From contig PAVX01000048.1 in assembly GCA_002713285.1 (NCBI GenBank), forward strand, positions 1 to 23,956: a DNA stretch of 23,956 bases, read 5' to 3'. The position numbers and the translations under genes are program-made. Position 1 is the stretch's first letter. Every line of letters starts with the position of its first letter. This DNA is from Flavobacteriales bacterium. Lineage in GTDB: Bacteria > Bacteroidota > Bacteroidia > Flavobacteriales > TMED113. The notes under the pieces were generated by a model. The model saw nothing but the letters and a program-made list of their open reading frames with translations. It searched no databases and was not told the origin of the DNA. Positions 23,480 through 23,956 of this stretch are shown piece after piece.

Positions 23480-23956
23480 ATGAAAAAACACTTACTATAT
23501 ATAATGATATCATTATTTACGATATCACTGTCTCAAATAACACATACCATCCATGCAGGTAGTTATTATTTTGAACCAAGTGAAATAACAATTAACCAGG
23601 GCGATATTGTTGAATGGATTAATGATGGAGGTTTACATGATGTTAATGCAGAAGTTAACTCTATAAACAATATGAATTTTAATAATCCTGAGTCATTTAA
23701 CTCACCTTCAACAAGTACAGTTGGTGCAATTATATATACTCACGAATTTAATATTCCTGGTACATATAATTACGATTGCTCAGTTGGATCGCATGCGCTA
23801 AATGGTATGGTAGGTTCTATTACCGTGAATTTATCGTCAAATACTGTTGTTGATATTATTGTAGGATCTGAAGATCACAATACTCTGGAGGCTGCTGTAA
23901 TAGCTGCTGAACTTGCTGATGACTTAAGTGCAGAAGGACCATTCACAGTATTTGCA
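23480..23956 (+). CDS. Secreted plastocyanin-like cupredoxin fused to fasciclin (FAS1) domain, 3' end beyond window
   Basis: The frame is open from the ATG at 23480 to the window edge (159 residues). A signal peptide (MKKHLLYIMISLFTISLSQ) is followed by a cupredoxin domain (about 22-118). Its type 1 copper ligands are visible: H53 in GGLHDV, then C100, H105 and M110 in DCSVGSHALNGM, the CxxxxHxxxxM spacing of plastocyanin-type proteins. From about residue 123, VVDIIVGSEDHNTLEAAV and GPFTVFA match the start of a FAS1 domain. I infer an exported electron carrier or copper protein tethered or targeted by the adhesive FAS1 part. It is divergent from the MerR-B12 regulator and shares its operator region. 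Confidence 0.85.
   Translation, partial: MKKHLLYIMISLFTISLSQITHTIHAGSYYFEPSEITINQGDIVEWINDGGLHDVNAEVNSINNMNFNNPESFNSPSTSTVGAIIYTHEFNIPGTYNYDCSVGSHALNGMVGSITVNLSSNTVVDIIVGSEDHNTLEAAVIAAELADDLSAEGPFTVFA

Overview
The window is strongly AT-rich and reads as a chromosomal piece of a Bacteroidota bacterium, most likely a marine Flavobacteriales. The signs are a TonB receptor with an N-terminal carboxypeptidase-regulatory domain, several short-lipobox lipoproteins, a secreted esterase whose C-terminus looks like a reduced type IX secretion sorting tail, a menaquinone methyltransferase (MenG/UbiE), and repeated matches to the Bacteroidota -7 promoter element TAnnTTTG. There are no rRNA or tRNA genes, no CRISPR array and no intact insertion sequence. 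No gene-free stretch reaches 300 bases; the longest is about 190 (17024-17212).

Layout. The left edge (1-376, minus) is the N-terminal part of a D12-class adenine DNA methyltransferase. Divergent from it lie a large M1 metallopeptidase with a beta-rich, barrel-like C-terminus and an AlkD-like DNA glycosylase (476-4053, plus). A long minus-strand series follows (4144-13437). Read 5' to 3' it holds an ABC exporter (ATPase and two DUF3526-type permeases), a DUF3089 lipoprotein, a secreted esterase, a small membrane protein coupled to an ArsC-type reductase, a Fur-family (probably Zur) regulator, a ZnuD-like TonB receptor and a His/Cys-rich lipoprotein. From 13541 to 18569 the plus strand carries an M3 peptidase lipoprotein, a HupE/UreJ-type membrane protein, a MerC-domain protein, MenG and a UPF0114 membrane protein. 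An OsmC protein (minus) is divergent from a DUF2237-SelO pair (plus). The right end is a minus-strand operon of a CarH/LitR-like MerR-B12 photoreceptor regulator, a conserved protein of unknown function and the UV endonuclease UvsE, divergent from a cupredoxin-fasciclin protein cut by the window edge.

Two regulatory circuits can be read from the DNA. (1) A near-identical 19-bp palindrome, ATTGCAAC-N3-GTTGC(A/G)AT, lies at the start of the Fur-family gene and in front of the MerC gene. This links regulator, receptor, lipoprotein and MerC protein into a probable zinc regulon. (2) The divergent region between the B12 photoreceptor gene and the cupredoxin gene holds two copies of TGTATA-N18-TATACA with identical geometry, 41 bp apart, each overlapping a possible -7 element. 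This is the expected kind of operator for a light-sensing MerR-B12 repressor and would place UV-damage repair, the unknown protein and a copper protein under one light switch. It is the most interesting part of the window.
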